Part shown: in pieces, positions 43,245 to 52,369 of the stretch
Layout of the letters: each line of letters begins with the position of its first letter
How positions within the stretch are numbered: the first letter of the stretch is position 1
DNA from: Clostridiales bacterium
GTDB taxonomy: Bacteria > Bacillota > Clostridia > Christensenellales > CAG-138
Length of the DNA stretch: 64,000 bases
Reading direction: 5' to 3'
Assembly: GCA_004558525.1 (NCBI GenBank)
Contig: SFCQ01000001.1
Location: 69,117 to 133,116, forward strand
Notes under the pieces: model-generated
Told to the model about the DNA's origin: nothing
The model's database searches: none
What the model saw: the letters and a program-made list of their open reading frames with translations, nothing else
Position numbers and translations under genes: made by a program

Positions 43245-44892
43245 TCAATAGCCCTTTTTCACGTCGATTATGCTCCCGTCCACAGCATTTATGGTAAGCA
43301 GGGAATACACGTCCGGCATTGTCAGGGTTTGGCCGTCGGCATAGGTTATAGTCTCGTATCCGTAAAAGTCCCAAACGGGTATGAGCAGCCCGCTTTCCAC
43401 GTTGTCGCGCTCCATTATGCGCCTTAGACTCAGCACGGCGCGCTCTATTGTGTAATCGTGCCTTACGCGGCTGTCCAGCCCGTCCGTGCGCGGCTTGACA
43501 GGGTCATCCTGCGGCTCATGCGTAACGCGGAACATCAGCTTGAACACGTTTGCTATATCGCTGAAGGGCAAAAGCGCGCTGTCCTCGGTGAACACGTCCG
43601 TGATCTCATGCGGCGAAAACCATTCTACTGAGTATATCCCGTCCGCGCATACCGAAATGCTCAGGCGCTCATACCTCCATTGCTTGCCCCACGCATCGTC
43701 CACATAGCTCGAACCCTCGTCCGTTGTAACGATTACCCCGTTCACCTCGCGGAAAAAACTGATAATATATCCCATGCCCAAGAGGTCGTCGTCGCGCCTG
43801 TGTGCAAACAGGCCGGCGTACGCCTGCTCCGGGTCGGAGGAAGCGAATATCATGCTTTCGTGAAGCTCAGGCGTTATGTATGCTTCCGGCTGTATGTACA
43901 CGGGCTTCATGCAGTCAACGTTTACGGCTTTGAGAAAATCCTCCGCAGTACGGAGCGCTATCGCTGCGTTAAAGCCGTTAAGAGCCGCATCGCTTGGCCA
44001 TTGTGCCGCGTACAGCTTATTGCTGCTGGTTATATTGACTATGCCGTCGGAGAAGGTGAAGGGATCGTACTCTATGCCGCAGAATCTGTACAATAGCCCG
44101 GGATCATGATAACGCAGATGCGCACCGCGCGAGGCGGTATCTATCACATTGAAGCCTCCGCTCTTTTCCTGGATTATTACATCGCTGCCGGTGTTGTTCT
44201 GAGCAACGCCGAAGTACTTCCCCCCTGCCGCCTACGTCCATGGGGTATTCGTACACATTGACCCCTGTATATGACTTCTGTTCCTTGCCGGTTTGCAGGT
44301 CGCGTATTGTTATGGTGCGAAGCTGCGAACTTCCTATGGCATGCTCAACACTTTCGGGAGCTTTTTCGTAATACTCTTTAAGCTCCTCTATTGCCTCGTT
44401 AATCTGCTCGATGGTGTCATTTGCAGGTTGTGTTGTGCCGCTGCCGCCGCTTTTGATGCTTGATAGCTCCTGCTGCAGCATAAGTATTGTTTCCTCAATA
44501 TCCTTCTTAGAGCGCAGGGTATCGGAATTATACATCACCGTGTTGCCCACAAGGTAGTTATATATATTCGTAATAAGCTCCTGCTCAAAGTCCGCTGGCT
44601 TAACGTGTGCCATGGGCAGCCTGCCTGTGTCAGGAAGCTCCACGGGAGCGTCCGCGCTTACCGTAAAAATATCCGAATAGGCCTCGTTTACTATAAAAGC
44701 ATCCGGTATTCCAAGCCTGGCCTTAAGGCCGCCTTGGTTTTGCATGGCGCTCCCTACCGGCTCCGGCGTGGCCTGCGCCTTTTCAATAAGCTGCGCCATG
44801 TCCTTTTGCACAACTGCCTGTTTTTCGGGCGTGGGGTGGCAGGCGGCGAGCAAAATAATGCAAATTAGCATGATTGCTGCAAGCTTTTTCAT
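43245..44892 (-). pseudogene. Lipoprotein gene split by a one-base frameshift in a G6 run
   Basis: Starts at ATG 44892 (AAAGGAGG upstream) with a signal peptide and lipobox (ILLAACHPTP). The frame is good through YTGVNVYEYPMDVGG, then meets six Gs (minus strand; 44220-44225) and goes into nonsense ending at 44104. Removing one G restores a frame reading KYFGVAQNNTGSDVII and continuing to TGA 43245, for about 548 aa. A secondary ATG at 44147 lies inside the second half. The 3' part has beta-rich, Trp/Tyr-rich segments. Function unknown. It may be phase variable, a recent pseudogene or a base error. Confidence 0.75.
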
Positions 44893-44995
44893 ATTAAATA
44901 GCCCTCCTTTGGGAGGATTATAGCATTACGATGTAAACGAAATGTTTTCAAAGCGGAGAACGGAATATTGTTAACAGATTGTTAATTAACATCAT

Positions 44996-45024
44996 AAAAA
45001 CAGCCGCTCCGCATGGAACGGCTG
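44996..45024 (-). terminator. Terminator of the ribosomal protein operon
   Basis: On the minus strand CAGCCG (45024-45019) pairs with CGGCTG (45006-45001), followed by TTTTT (45000-44996), 20 bp after rplL. Confidence 0.85.
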
Positions 45025-45043
45025 TTGCGTTTAAGCAATAAGC

Positions 45044-45412
45044 TTATTTGACCTCGATAGTGGCGCCAACTTCCTTGAACATAGCCACGATCTTGTCGCA
45101 CTCTTCCTTGGGGAGGCCTTCCTTGATGGGCTTGGGAGCGTTGTCCACCAGGTCCTTGGCTTCCTTCAGGCCCAGACCGGTCAGCTCGCGGACGGTCTTG
45201 ATGACCTTGATCTTCTCGGGACCGACATCCTTGAGTATGCAGTCGAACTCGGTCTTTTCCTCAACCTCGGCGGCGGGACCGGCGGCGGGGCCGGCAACGG
45301 CGACGGCGGCGGTGGCGGATACGCCAAACTCCTCTTCAAGAGCCTTGACCAGGTCGGCCAGCTCAAGAACGGTCATAGCTTTGATATCAGCAATAAGCTG
45401 CTCTTTATTCAT
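45044..45412 (-). CDS. rplL: 50S ribosomal protein L7/L12
   Basis: 122 aa stalk protein that recruits translation GTPases. N-terminal dimerisation helix (MNKEQLIADIKAMTVLELAD), Ala/Gly/Pro hinge (about 37-50) and the C-terminal GTPase-binding domain (EKIKVIKTVRELTGLGLKEA). 40 bp after rplJ, last gene of the cluster. Confidence 0.97.
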   Translation of the reverse strand: MNKEQLIADIKAMTVLELADLVKALEEEFGVSATAAVAVAGPAAGPAAEVEEKTEFDCILKDVGPEKIKVIKTVRELTGLGLKEAKDLVDNAPKPIKEGLPKEECDKIVAMFKEVGATIEVK

Positions 45413-45452
45413 TATCTTGTTCCTCCTGTATTATTTTAGGTCCTTTGGGAAA

Positions 45453-45983
45453 TTACTCTGCCGCTTCCGCGGGAGCTGCATCGGAGCCGCCTTTCTGCTC
45501 CAAAATCTGCCCGAGTGCAACGGCCAGCTTGGAAACGGGGCTCATCATGCTGCCAAGCAGCCTTGCGATAAGCTGCTCTTTGCTGGGCAGGTCAGCCAGG
45601 GTGTTCATGCCTGCCGCGTCTGTTACCACGCCATTGATTATACCGCCCTTGATCTCACACTTCTTGAGCTTCTTAACGGCGTCCTTCAATATGCGGGCGG
45701 GAGCGACGGCATCTTCATAACCGAATGCGAAAGCGGACGGTCCCTTCAGATAGTTATGGAAGCTATCGTCTATGCCGTTCGCCTGAGCGGCGCGGTTGAC
45801 TATGTGGTTCTTAAGAACTACATACTCAACGCCGGCCTTGCGCATTTCGCTGCGCAGGTTGGTTACCTCCTCAACGGTCAGTCCGCGATAATCAAAAACT
45901 ACCACCGACTGCGCCTTTTCGAGCTTTTCGCGGATCTCCTCGACCTGTTTCGCCTTTACCTCGATATTTGCGGGGTTTGCCAT
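45453..45983 (-). CDS. rplJ: 50S ribosomal protein L10
   Basis: 176 aa base of the L7/L12 stalk. Contains SVVVFDYRGLTVEEVTNLR near residue 30. The C-terminal helix binds L12 dimers. GGAGG upstream of ATG 45983. It probably regulates its own operon through the leader at 46009-46107. Confidence 0.96.
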   Translation of the reverse strand: MANPANIEVKAKQVEEIREKLEKAQSVVVFDYRGLTVEEVTNLRSEMRKAGVEYVVLKNHIVNRAAQANGIDDSFHNYLKGPSAFAFGYEDAVAPARILKDAVKKLKKCEIKGGIINGVVTDAAGMNTLADLPSKEQLIARLLGSMMSPVSKLAVALGQILEQKGGSDAAPAEAAE

Positions 45984-46008
45984 GGTTTCACCTCCTTACA
46001 AAATGAAA

Positions 46009-46107
46009 ATCCTTTGCCCAAGACAAAGGATCGGAGCTTGCTTAATAAGCTTGCTACTTACCTCGGCAGGAAATTAAGCCTTTTATACGGGCGCCTGCTG
46101 TCTTCGG
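46009..46107 (-). promoter_or_regulatory. L10 leader with attenuator hairpin
   Basis: On the minus strand, CCGAAGACAGCAGGCGCC (around 46107-46090) and TTAATTTCCTGCCGAGG (around 46077-46061) match the conserved L10-binding leader of Firmicutes. A hairpin CCTTTG/CAAAGG (46029-46011), extended by AT pairs and followed by TTTTCATTTT, acts as attenuator just before the rplJ ribosome site. Confidence 0.85.
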
Positions 46108-46130
46108 CCAATATTTGATTTCCACGAGGC

Positions 46131-46159
46131 AGTATACTATACCGCCCCGCAGTTGTCAA
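46131..46159 (-). promoter_or_regulatory. Promoter of rplJL
   Basis: Minus strand TTGACA (46159-46154), 17 bp, TATACT (46136-46131). It drives rplJ-rplL separately from the upstream genes and starts the L10 leader. Confidence 0.85.
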
Positions 46160-46198
46160 CAATTTTTTGCCCATTCTATTAGAGAATATTTAAGAACA

Positions 46199-46250
46199 GG
46201 CTCGATTCCGGCTCCGGTGATTTATTCGCCGGAACGGATGAAAGGCATAT
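46199..46250. repeat. Partial modular repeat (module C fragment) after rplA
   Basis: TCGATTCCGGCTC and GGAACGGATGAAA match parts of inverted module C at 42.3 and 52.5 kb. Between them the sequence differs and forms a CCGG...CCGG hairpin. It lies just after the rplA stop and could be an rplA terminator. Confidence 0.5.
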
Positions 46251-46255
46251 CGCCT

Positions 46256-46945
46256 TTAGAACTTCATGCTGTTGAACTTGACGCCGGGACCCATGGTGGT
46301 GGAAACGACCAGGCTCTTGATGTAAGTACCCTTGGCGGTAGCGGGCTTGGCCTTTATTATAGCCTCCATAAGGGTGTTAAGGTTCTCCACCAGCTTGTCT
46401 GCGCCGAAGGATACCTTGCCCACGGGAACATGCACGATAGAGGTCTTATCAACGCGGTACTCGACCTTACCGGCCTTGATGTCGGCAATGGCCTTCGCCA
46501 CGTCCATGGTAACGGTGCCGCTCTTGGGGTTAGGCATGAGGCCCTTGGGTCCCAGTATACGAGCTATACGGCCGATGGTGCCCATCATATCCGGAGTAGC
46601 TACGCAAACGTCAAAACCAAACCAGTTCTCGGTCTGGATCTTCTTTACCAGATCGTCATCGCCAACGAAATCGGCGCCGGCAGCTTCGGCTTCCTTAGCC
46701 TTGTCGCCCTTGGCGAAAACCAGCACGCGCACCTTTTTGCCTGTGCCGTGGGGCAGAACGACCGCGCCGCGAACCTGCTGATCAGCGTGACGGGGGTCTA
46801 CGCCCAGACGTATGGAAGCTTCCACGGTCTCGTCAAACTTGGCCTTGGCGGTGGAAAGCACCGTCTCAATGCCTTCGCGGGGATCGTAAAGCTTCTGCTT
46901 TTCGACCAGCTTTATGCTGTCTTGATACTTCTTGCCATGCTTCAT
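46256..46945 (-). CDS. rplA: 50S ribosomal protein L1
   Basis: 229 aa, full length. Two-domain rRNA-binding protein at the E-site stalk. VRVLVFAKGDKAKEAEAAGA-type region and the GPKGLMPNPKSGTV signature are intact. GGAAGG upstream of ATG 46945. Follows rplK. Confidence 0.97.
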   Translation of the reverse strand: MKHGKKYQDSIKLVEKQKLYDPREGIETVLSTAKAKFDETVEASIRLGVDPRHADQQVRGAVVLPHGTGKKVRVLVFAKGDKAKEAEAAGADFVGDDDLVKKIQTENWFGFDVCVATPDMMGTIGRIARILGPKGLMPNPKSGTVTMDVAKAIADIKAGKVEYRVDKTSIVHVPVGKVSFGADKLVENLNTLMEAIIKAKPATAKGTYIKSLVVSTTMGPGVKFNSMKF

Positions 46946-47006
46946 ATTCTATATTCCTTCCTGTGGTAATAACGGCTTATGCCTCCCACATCTCCTTTAG
47001 GCTTGT

Positions 47007-47432
47007 TCAGTCCTCAACCGTGATACCCATGCTGCGGGCGGTACCGGCTACCATGCTCATGGCGGCTTCCACGCTGGCGGCGTTAAGGTCGGGCATCTTG
47101 ATGGTGGCGATCTCCCTCACCTGATCGCGGGTCAGCTTGGCTACCTTCTGGGTGTTGGGGCGGCCGGAAGCGGACTGCAGACCGCAGGCCTTCTTGATAA
47201 GAACGGCCGCGGGAGGGGTCTTGGTCACAAAGGTGTAGGAACGGTCCTGATACACCGTGATGACTACGGGAATGATCATGCCGGCGTCCTTGGCGGTGCG
47301 CTCGTTGAACTCCTTGCAGAAGCCCATTATGTTGAGCTGATGCTGACCAAGTGCGGGGCCTACCGGCGGTGCAGGCGTCGCTTTGCCGGCGGGGATCTGA
47401 AGCTTCACAAAGCCTGTGATCTTCTTTGCCAT
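47007..47432 (-). CDS. rplK: 50S ribosomal protein L11
   Basis: 141 aa, full length. N-terminal KLQIPAGKATPAPPVGPALG is the thiostrepton-region binding signature; the C-terminal domain binds 23S rRNA. GGAGG upstream of ATG 47432. Confidence 0.97.
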   Translation of the reverse strand: MAKKITGFVKLQIPAGKATPAPPVGPALGQHQLNIMGFCKEFNERTAKDAGMIIPVVITVYQDRSYTFVTKTPPAAVLIKKACGLQSASGRPNTQKVAKLTRDQVREIATIKMPDLNAASVEAAMSMVAGTARSMGITVED

Positions 47433-47560
47433 TTGAATTTCCTCCTAAAAATAATGTGGTGCGAGCGGCCCTCCCCTTCGGGCGGGCCTCCCACTATGCA
47501 AGCTCCCGCTTTTGCGGGAACGCATAATCGTTGCTTTGGCGAAGCGCGCTTCGCCTTTTA

Positions 47561-48079
47561 TCAGAGCTTCTGGACCTGTATGTAATCCAGCTCCACCGGA
47601 GTATCGCGGTTGAATATGGAAACGGTGAGCTTGACCTTCTGCCTTTCGGGGTCAAGCGCCTCCACGGTGCCGATGAAGTTTTCAAGCGGCCCGCTTATCA
47701 CGCGCACGCTTTCGCCGATGGAAAGATCCAGCTCTATAGGTATGTATTCAACACCAAGCTTGGTGACCTCTTCATCGCTCAGCGGCACGGGCTTTGATCC
47801 CGGGCCGACAAAGCCGGTAACGCCCCTTGTGTTGCGCACTATGTACCAGGTCTTGTCGTTCATTATCATCTTTATCATGACATAGCCCGGCAAAAGCTTG
47901 CGCGTAACGACCTTGCGCTTACCGTCCTTCATCTCCACCACTTCCTCGGTGGGGTAGCTTACTTCCAGTATCATGTCCTGAAGGCCGCGGTTCTCTACCG
48001 TTTTCTCCAGGTCCTCCTTGACCTTGTTCTCATAGCCCGAATAGGTATGGGCAACATACCATTTGGCTTCCTCGGCCAT
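47561..48079 (-). CDS. nusG: Transcription elongation/antitermination factor NusG
   Basis: 172 aa. NGN domain begins KWYVAHTYSGYENKVKEDLE; the C-terminal KOW motif reads GESVRVISGPLENFIGTVEA. It binds RNA polymerase and ribosomal S10 or Rho. Between secE and rplK as in most bacteria. Confidence 0.96.
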   Translation of the reverse strand: MAEEAKWYVAHTYSGYENKVKEDLEKTVENRGLQDMILEVSYPTEEVVEMKDGKRKVVTRKLLPGYVMIKMIMNDKTWYIVRNTRGVTGFVGPGSKPVPLSDEEVTKLGVEYIPIELDLSIGESVRVISGPLENFIGTVEALDPERQKVKLTVSIFNRDTPVELDYIQVQKL

Positions 48080-48093
48080 ATTCGGCGCTCCGA

Positions 48094-48387
48094 TTATATC
48101 ATACCGAGGAAAGCGTCCGCCAAAGCGGTGCTGTCCCCGGATTTGCCGGCCAGGCTGCCAAGAAGGGTGAATCCCTGGCCGAACAGGAAATCAAGAACGC
48201 CTATAACAACGGCGAAAAGCACTATAAACGCAAGCACGGTTGCCGTATACTTTGCAAGCTCCTTTCCGGTAGGCCAGGTGAGCTTCTTAAGCTCGCCTAC
48301 GACGTCCTTAAAAAAGCGGCCGATACGTGCGAACAGATTGGGCTTCTTATCCTTTTTGTTGGCTGTTTTTGCTACTTCGTTTGCCAT
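48094..48387 (-). CDS. secE: Preprotein translocase subunit SecE
   Basis: 97 aa. Basic N-terminal half, the conserved amphipathic segment VVGELKKLTWPTGKEL and one TM helix (TATVLAFIVLFAVVIGVLDFL). A C-terminal 25-residue tail is longer than in the shortest homologues. Essential partner of SecY in the membrane. Lies 14 bp before nusG. Confidence 0.95.
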   Translation of the reverse strand: MANEVAKTANKKDKKPNLFARIGRFFKDVVGELKKLTWPTGKELAKYTATVLAFIVLFAVVIGVLDFLFGQGFTLLGSLAGKSGDSTALADAFLGMI

Positions 48388-48411
48388 TGTCGCTATACTG
48401 TCCTTTCAGGC

Positions 48412-48561
48412 TTACTTGGCTTCCCTGTGAATGGTGTGCTTACGGCAGAAACGGCAGTACTTGGAGAACTCAAGCCTGTCCGGATCGTTCTTCTTGTTCT
48501 TGAAGGTATTGTAGTTACGCTGCTTACATTCGGTGCAGGCCAAGGTGATTTTTACGCGCAT
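48412..48561 (-). CDS. rpmG: 50S ribosomal protein L33
   Basis: 49 aa; reads MRVKITLACTECKQRNYNTF and ends CRFCRKHTIHREAK. Four Cys (two CxxC pairs) show it is the zinc-binding form. ATG 48561, with a GAGGAG site upstream; stop TAA at 48412. First gene of the rpmG-secE-nusG-rplKA cluster. Confidence 0.96.
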   Translation of the reverse strand: MRVKITLACTECKQRNYNTFKNKKNDPDRLEFSKYCRFCRKHTIHREAK

Positions 48562-48677
48562 AGTAGTGTTAGCTCCTCTCATTTATGGCTGAAAGCGAAA
48601 GCTTTAAGCCCATTGAATCCATTTGCACGGCTTGAAACCGTACCTAAATAAACCCCCCAACTGGGGGTTGCTTAGTT

Positions 48678-48706
48678 AATTTACCACAGCTTGCGCCGCT
48701 TGTCAA
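48678..48706 (-). promoter_or_regulatory. Promoter of rpmG-secE-nusG-rplKA
   Basis: Minus strand TTGACA (48706-48701), 17 bp, TAAATT (48683-48678). The leader contains a perfect hairpin AACCCCC/GGGGGTT at 48651-48669, of unknown role. Confidence 0.8.
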
Positions 48707-48797
48707 CGCAAAAAACGGTTTTATCAGCATTTTTTATAGATATTCTCGGGCATTGTGCATGCTTTAAGGCGCTATACAAGATATGGTATAGCGCTTC

Positions 48798-48883
48798 AGA
48801 GTGCCGAGAAAGCGGCCGAGCGCCACCTTTCCGAGTTTTTACGGGTTTTGCCTCTCGCTCACGCTCCCATACCGCAAAGCCCG
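48798..48883. repeat. Degenerate modular repeat (A and part of B)
   Basis: CGAGAAAGCGGC...GCCACCTTTCCGAG is a decayed module A, followed by TTTTTACGGGTTTTGCCTCT, the left half of module B. The right half runs into the stop codon of the next gene. It fills most of the 48562-48883 gap together with the rpmG promoter. Confidence 0.6.
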
Positions 48884-49714
48884 CTATTTTCTCTGCCCAT
48901 GCCCGCGGCTGTTCATTCTGCATCTGTTGCATTTCTGCTGCGGCTGCGGAAAATGCTGCGCGGGGAAAACTGCGTTCCTTGGCGCAGGCGGCACAGGCTC
49001 GCGCTGAGGAGCATTTGTGCCTGCTTTGCTTTGGGCGCTTTCATTATCGCGCACATACGGCCTGGGTATAAACGGCTCCGCGTTATCATCGGGAGGCGCG
49101 AACAGCTTATTTGATCTTAGCAGCAACTCCTTGGCCACCTTGCTTTTTGGCTCGGGGTCTTCGTACGCGCCTGCTGCGCCGGCCGCCGGCTTTGATGTGC
49201 TTTGCGGCGCTATATTCGCTTCGGCTTTGCTGGCGGCGCCGCTTGCTATGGTATTATTGGGCTTTATATTGGCAGGGGCATTATCGGCTTGCTTATTTTG
49301 CCTTTGCACAGCGCCGGAGTCTGATACGGCGGGCGGCTCGGCCTGCTCGGCCGGCATGGGCTTGACGGAGCGGACGCTTTTGCCCAACGATATCCTTGCC
49401 GACGTAAGCGCCTTATCCATATCCAAGTTGCTTATGCCAAAGGAAGCCATTGCCGCAAGCGACGTGCCTGAGGCTATTATCGCGCCGCGCACAAGATGGA
49501 AGCCTGCTTCGGCAAGGAAGCTGCCGTCGCTTCTGAGGACGGCTTTTATTATATTGCCGCCCGTAAGCAGCATGAACGCGCACGGCTCGGCTAAGCTGCC
49601 GCTTTGTATGCATAGCCTGAGCGCCGTTGAGCCGCCCTCGCTCGTGAGCCGCATGACTCCCCTGACTTTGTTTTTGCCCAGGCTCCTGAGCGGTAATATA
49701 CGCTGCGCCGCCAT
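48884..49714 (-). CDS. Protein of unknown function with disordered C-terminal half
   Basis: 276 aa from ATG 49714. Residues 1-90 look like a folded beta-rich domain (VRGVMRLTSEGGSTALRLCI, GGNIIKAVLRSDGSFLAEAG), residues 90-110 are mildly hydrophobic, and from about 125 on the protein is Ala/Pro/Asn/Lys-rich and probably disordered. It ends in TAG, possibly because the repeat element reached the 3' end. No family recognised. It is divergent from the Nudix gene. Confidence 0.65.
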   Translation of the reverse strand: MAAQRILPLRSLGKNKVRGVMRLTSEGGSTALRLCIQSGSLAEPCAFMLLTGGNIIKAVLRSDGSFLAEAGFHLVRGAIIASGTSLAAMASFGISNLDMDKALTSARISLGKSVRSVKPMPAEQAEPPAVSDSGAVQRQNKQADNAPANIKPNNTIASGAASKAEANIAPQSTSKPAAGAAGAYEDPEPKSKVAKELLLRSNKLFAPPDDNAEPFIPRPYVRDNESAQSKAGTNAPQREPVPPAPRNAVFPAQHFPQPQQKCNRCRMNSRGHGQRK

Positions 49715-49841
49715 ATCACACCTGCTTTCCGCCTCTATTGCTTTATATTATTTATATAGTTATATTTAATGCGGCTTGTTTTATGATATAATTCAATTAA
49801 CTAACCTTTTGCTGCTAAGCTTTTTAGGAGGTTTGCTTGCT

Positions 49842-50588
49842 ATGGAAGAATCGAACAACAGGGAATTAAGAAACGAGAAGGGGCAGACGCTTGCGGAGTT
49901 CCTTGAGGCATATGATGAGAATAAGTACCCCAGGCCCTCGGCAACGGTGGATATGGCGGTGTTCACGCTTAATGAAAATGCACAGCTTTCGGTAATGCTT
50001 ATAAAGCGGCGCAACCACCCGTTCATAGGGCATTGGGCGCTGCCGGGAGGCTTCGTTAACGTTGACGAGGAGCTTGAGGCTGCCGCCGCGCGCGAGCTTG
50101 AGGAGGAAACGGGGGTAAAGGGGCTTCCGATGCGCCCCTACGGCTCCTTTGGCGCCGTGGACAGGGACCCGAGGACCAGGGTGATAACCAGCGCGTTTTA
50201 TGCCGTGGCGCCTATGGGCAGCATAGCGCCGGCGGCGGGGGACGATGCGGCGGACGCCAAGCTGTTTACAATAAATACGGCGCTTGAAGCGTACACGCCC
50301 TCGGCGGAAAGGTACAGGCTCACGTTAAGCTCAGATGAAGCGACGCTGCATCCGCGGGCGCTTATAAGATACGATGAGCTTGGCTCGGCTGAGGCAATGG
50401 CCGTGCCTATGGGCAAGGGCGTGCTTGGCGGGGATCATGACCTTGTGCTGTTCTGCGCATTAAGAAGGCTCAACGACCTGCCGAGGGAGCGGGTCGCGCT
50501 GATACTGAGCAAAAACGATCCGGACAGGTTTGTTGAAGCCGTGCGCGCGCTGGACATAGCGCTCGGCGCAATACCGGAGAGCAGATGA
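49842..50588 (+). CDS. Nudix hydrolase with C-terminal winged-helix-like region
   Basis: 248 aa from ATG 49842 (TTAGGAGG upstream); an in-frame extension to 49776 is not credible. Complete Nudix box: GGFVNVDEELEAAAARELEE followed by ETGV. The C-terminal 90 residues (about 160-245) resemble the winged-helix region of NrtR-type or ADP-ribose pyrophosphatase-like proteins, so a regulator of NAD metabolism is possible. Substrate cannot be read. Confidence 0.85.
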   Translation: MEESNNRELRNEKGQTLAEFLEAYDENKYPRPSATVDMAVFTLNENAQLSVMLIKRRNHPFIGHWALPGGFVNVDEELEAAAARELEEETGVKGLPMRPYGSFGAVDRDPRTRVITSAFYAVAPMGSIAPAAGDDAADAKLFTINTALEAYTPSAERYRLTLSSDEATLHPRALIRYDELGSAEAMAVPMGKGVLGGDHDLVLFCALRRLNDLPRERVALILSKNDPDRFVEAVRALDIALGAIPESR

Positions 50589-50589
50589 T

Positions 50590-51279
50590 ATGAAAAAGGC
50601 CGTTTGCTTCACGCTGCTTATAATAGCGTCGCTGCTGCTGATAACAGCCATGCTTTTCACCTGCCTTCAGTTCTGCATGAACCAAAGGGAATGGTATTAT
50701 AAAAGCTATGTTAAATACGGAACGTCAAGGGAGACCGGAATAAGCGACGAGGATATGACCGAGGCGATATTCAGGCTTATAGACTATATGGAGGGCAGGG
50801 CGGATTCCATACAGCTGAGCGTTAGCGAAAACGGGAGCGTTGTTGAAATGTACAACCAGCAGGAGATAGAGCACATGATAGATGTGCGCGCGCTGTATCA
50901 GGCGTGGAAAAACGTAAGGGATTACGGAGCTGCCGCAGCCGCCGCGATAATTGCGCTGTGCATATGCATGACGGCGCCCGGCGGGCGGATACGGCTCATG
51001 AGCAGGGCTTTCATAACCGCGTCCGCAATATTCGGCATAGCGCTCGCCGCGCTCGGCATATGGGTGGCGGTTGATTTCAACAGCTTCTGGAACGGCTTCC
51101 ACAGGCTGTTTTTCACCAATGACCTTTGGCTCATGGATTACAACACCTGCCGCATGATACGCATATGCCCCCTACAGCTTTTCAACGATATAGTGATAAG
51201 ATTTGCGCTTATGTTCATGGCGCCCTTCCTGCTGCTTTTGATATTTGCAACAGCGTTCGCAAGGCGGAGGCAAAAATGA
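50590..51279 (+). CDS. TIGR01906/DUF1461-type integral membrane protein
   Basis: 229 aa. N-terminal TM (AVCFTLLIIASLLLITAMLF), an extracytoplasmic region with a charged stretch, then three more hydrophobic segments. The motif FHRLFFTNDLWLMDYNTCRM followed by MIRICPLQLFND is characteristic of this Firmicutes family of unknown function. Two bases after the Nudix stop; its own stop overlaps the tsaD start. Confidence 0.82.
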   Translation: MKKAVCFTLLIIASLLLITAMLFTCLQFCMNQREWYYKSYVKYGTSRETGISDEDMTEAIFRLIDYMEGRADSIQLSVSENGSVVEMYNQQEIEHMIDVRALYQAWKNVRDYGAAAAAAIIALCICMTAPGGRIRLMSRAFITASAIFGIALAALGIWVAVDFNSFWNGFHRLFFTNDLWLMDYNTCRMIRICPLQLFNDIVIRFALMFMAPFLLLLIFATAFARRRQK

Positions 51280-52346
51280 GGCTTGGCTATTATGATGAGG
51301 CTATAAAAAATGCCTGCGAATACAGAAAAAAAGAAGCGCCCGTAATGCTTGCCATAGAAAGCTCCTGCGATGAGACGGCCGCAAGCGTGGTAAGGGGAGG
51401 GCGCGACGTGCTTTCCATGAGCGTTTATACCCAGATACCCATACATAGAAAATACGGCGGCGTGGTGCCGGAGCTTGCTTCGCGCTCGCATGTGGAAAAG
51501 GTGGCCGGCGTTGTGGACGATGCGCTTGAGAAGGCGAACATGACGATAAATGATGTTGACGCCGTATCCGCCACATACGGGCCGGGGCTCGTGGGTGCGC
51601 TGCTGGTCGGCCTGAGCTACGCAAAGGGCCTTGCCTATGCCTCAAACAAGCCCTTTATAGGCGCGGATCACATTGCCGGCCACATAGCGGCGAATTACCT
51701 GAGCTATAAGGAGCTTGAGCCGCCGTTCGTGTGCCTTGTTGCGAGCGGAGGGCACAGCCATATAATTCTGGTGGAAGGCTACAACAGCTTTAAGCTTTTG
51801 GGCCGCACAAGGGACGACGCGGCCGGCGAAGCCTTTGACAAGGTGGCGCGCGCATTGGGCTTGAGCTATCCTGGCGGGCCGGAGCTTGAAAAGCTCGCAA
51901 GGGAGGGCGACGCAAACGCGTTTTCCTTCAGGGGCGGCTTTAACGATGGCGACAGCCTGGATTTCAGCTTTTCCGGAATAAAGACGGCGGTTGTGAACCT
52001 TATGCACAACGCGGAGCAGAAGGGCGAAAAGCTGAACAGGGCCGACATAGCCGCAAGTTTTCAAAGAAGCGTTGTTGATACGCTATGTACAAAGGCCGTG
52101 CGCGCCGCGAAGCACAACGGCGTATCGACGCTTGCGCTGGCAGGGGGGGTGAGCGCAAACACCGCGCTGCGCACCGCGCTTGAGGCGGAGGCAAAAAAGG
52201 CCGGACTCAGGTTTTGCAGGCCGGACATGCGCTTCTGCACGGATAATGCGGCTATGATTGCCTGCGCCGCGCATTATGCGCTTATGGAGGCAGGGCCGAG
52301 CGAGCTTAGCCTTAATGCGCAGCCTTCCAAGGAGCTTGCGGAATAA
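51276..52346 (+). CDS. tsaD: tRNA N6-threonylcarbamoyladenosine transferase TsaD
   Basis: Transfers threonylcarbamoyl to A37 of ANN-decoding tRNAs. 356 aa from ATG 51276, which overlaps the previous TGA (ATGA); ATG 51345 just before MLAIESSCDETAAS is an alternative that would give the more usual N-terminus. The metal-binding motif HIAGHIAANYL (HxxxH) and ATP-binding segments GGHSHIILVEG and LAGGVSANTALR are intact. Confidence 0.95.
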   Translation: MRLGYYDEAIKNACEYRKKEAPVMLAIESSCDETAASVVRGGRDVLSMSVYTQIPIHRKYGGVVPELASRSHVEKVAGVVDDALEKANMTINDVDAVSATYGPGLVGALLVGLSYAKGLAYASNKPFIGADHIAGHIAANYLSYKELEPPFVCLVASGGHSHIILVEGYNSFKLLGRTRDDAAGEAFDKVARALGLSYPGGPELEKLAREGDANAFSFRGGFNDGDSLDFSFSGIKTAVVNLMHNAEQKGEKLNRADIAASFQRSVVDTLCTKAVRAAKHNGVSTLALAGGVSANTALRTALEAEAKKAGLRFCRPDMRFCTDNAAMIACAAHYALMEAGPSELSLNAQPSKELAE

Positions 52347-52369
52347 TCGATTGCAATACAATAATAAAA

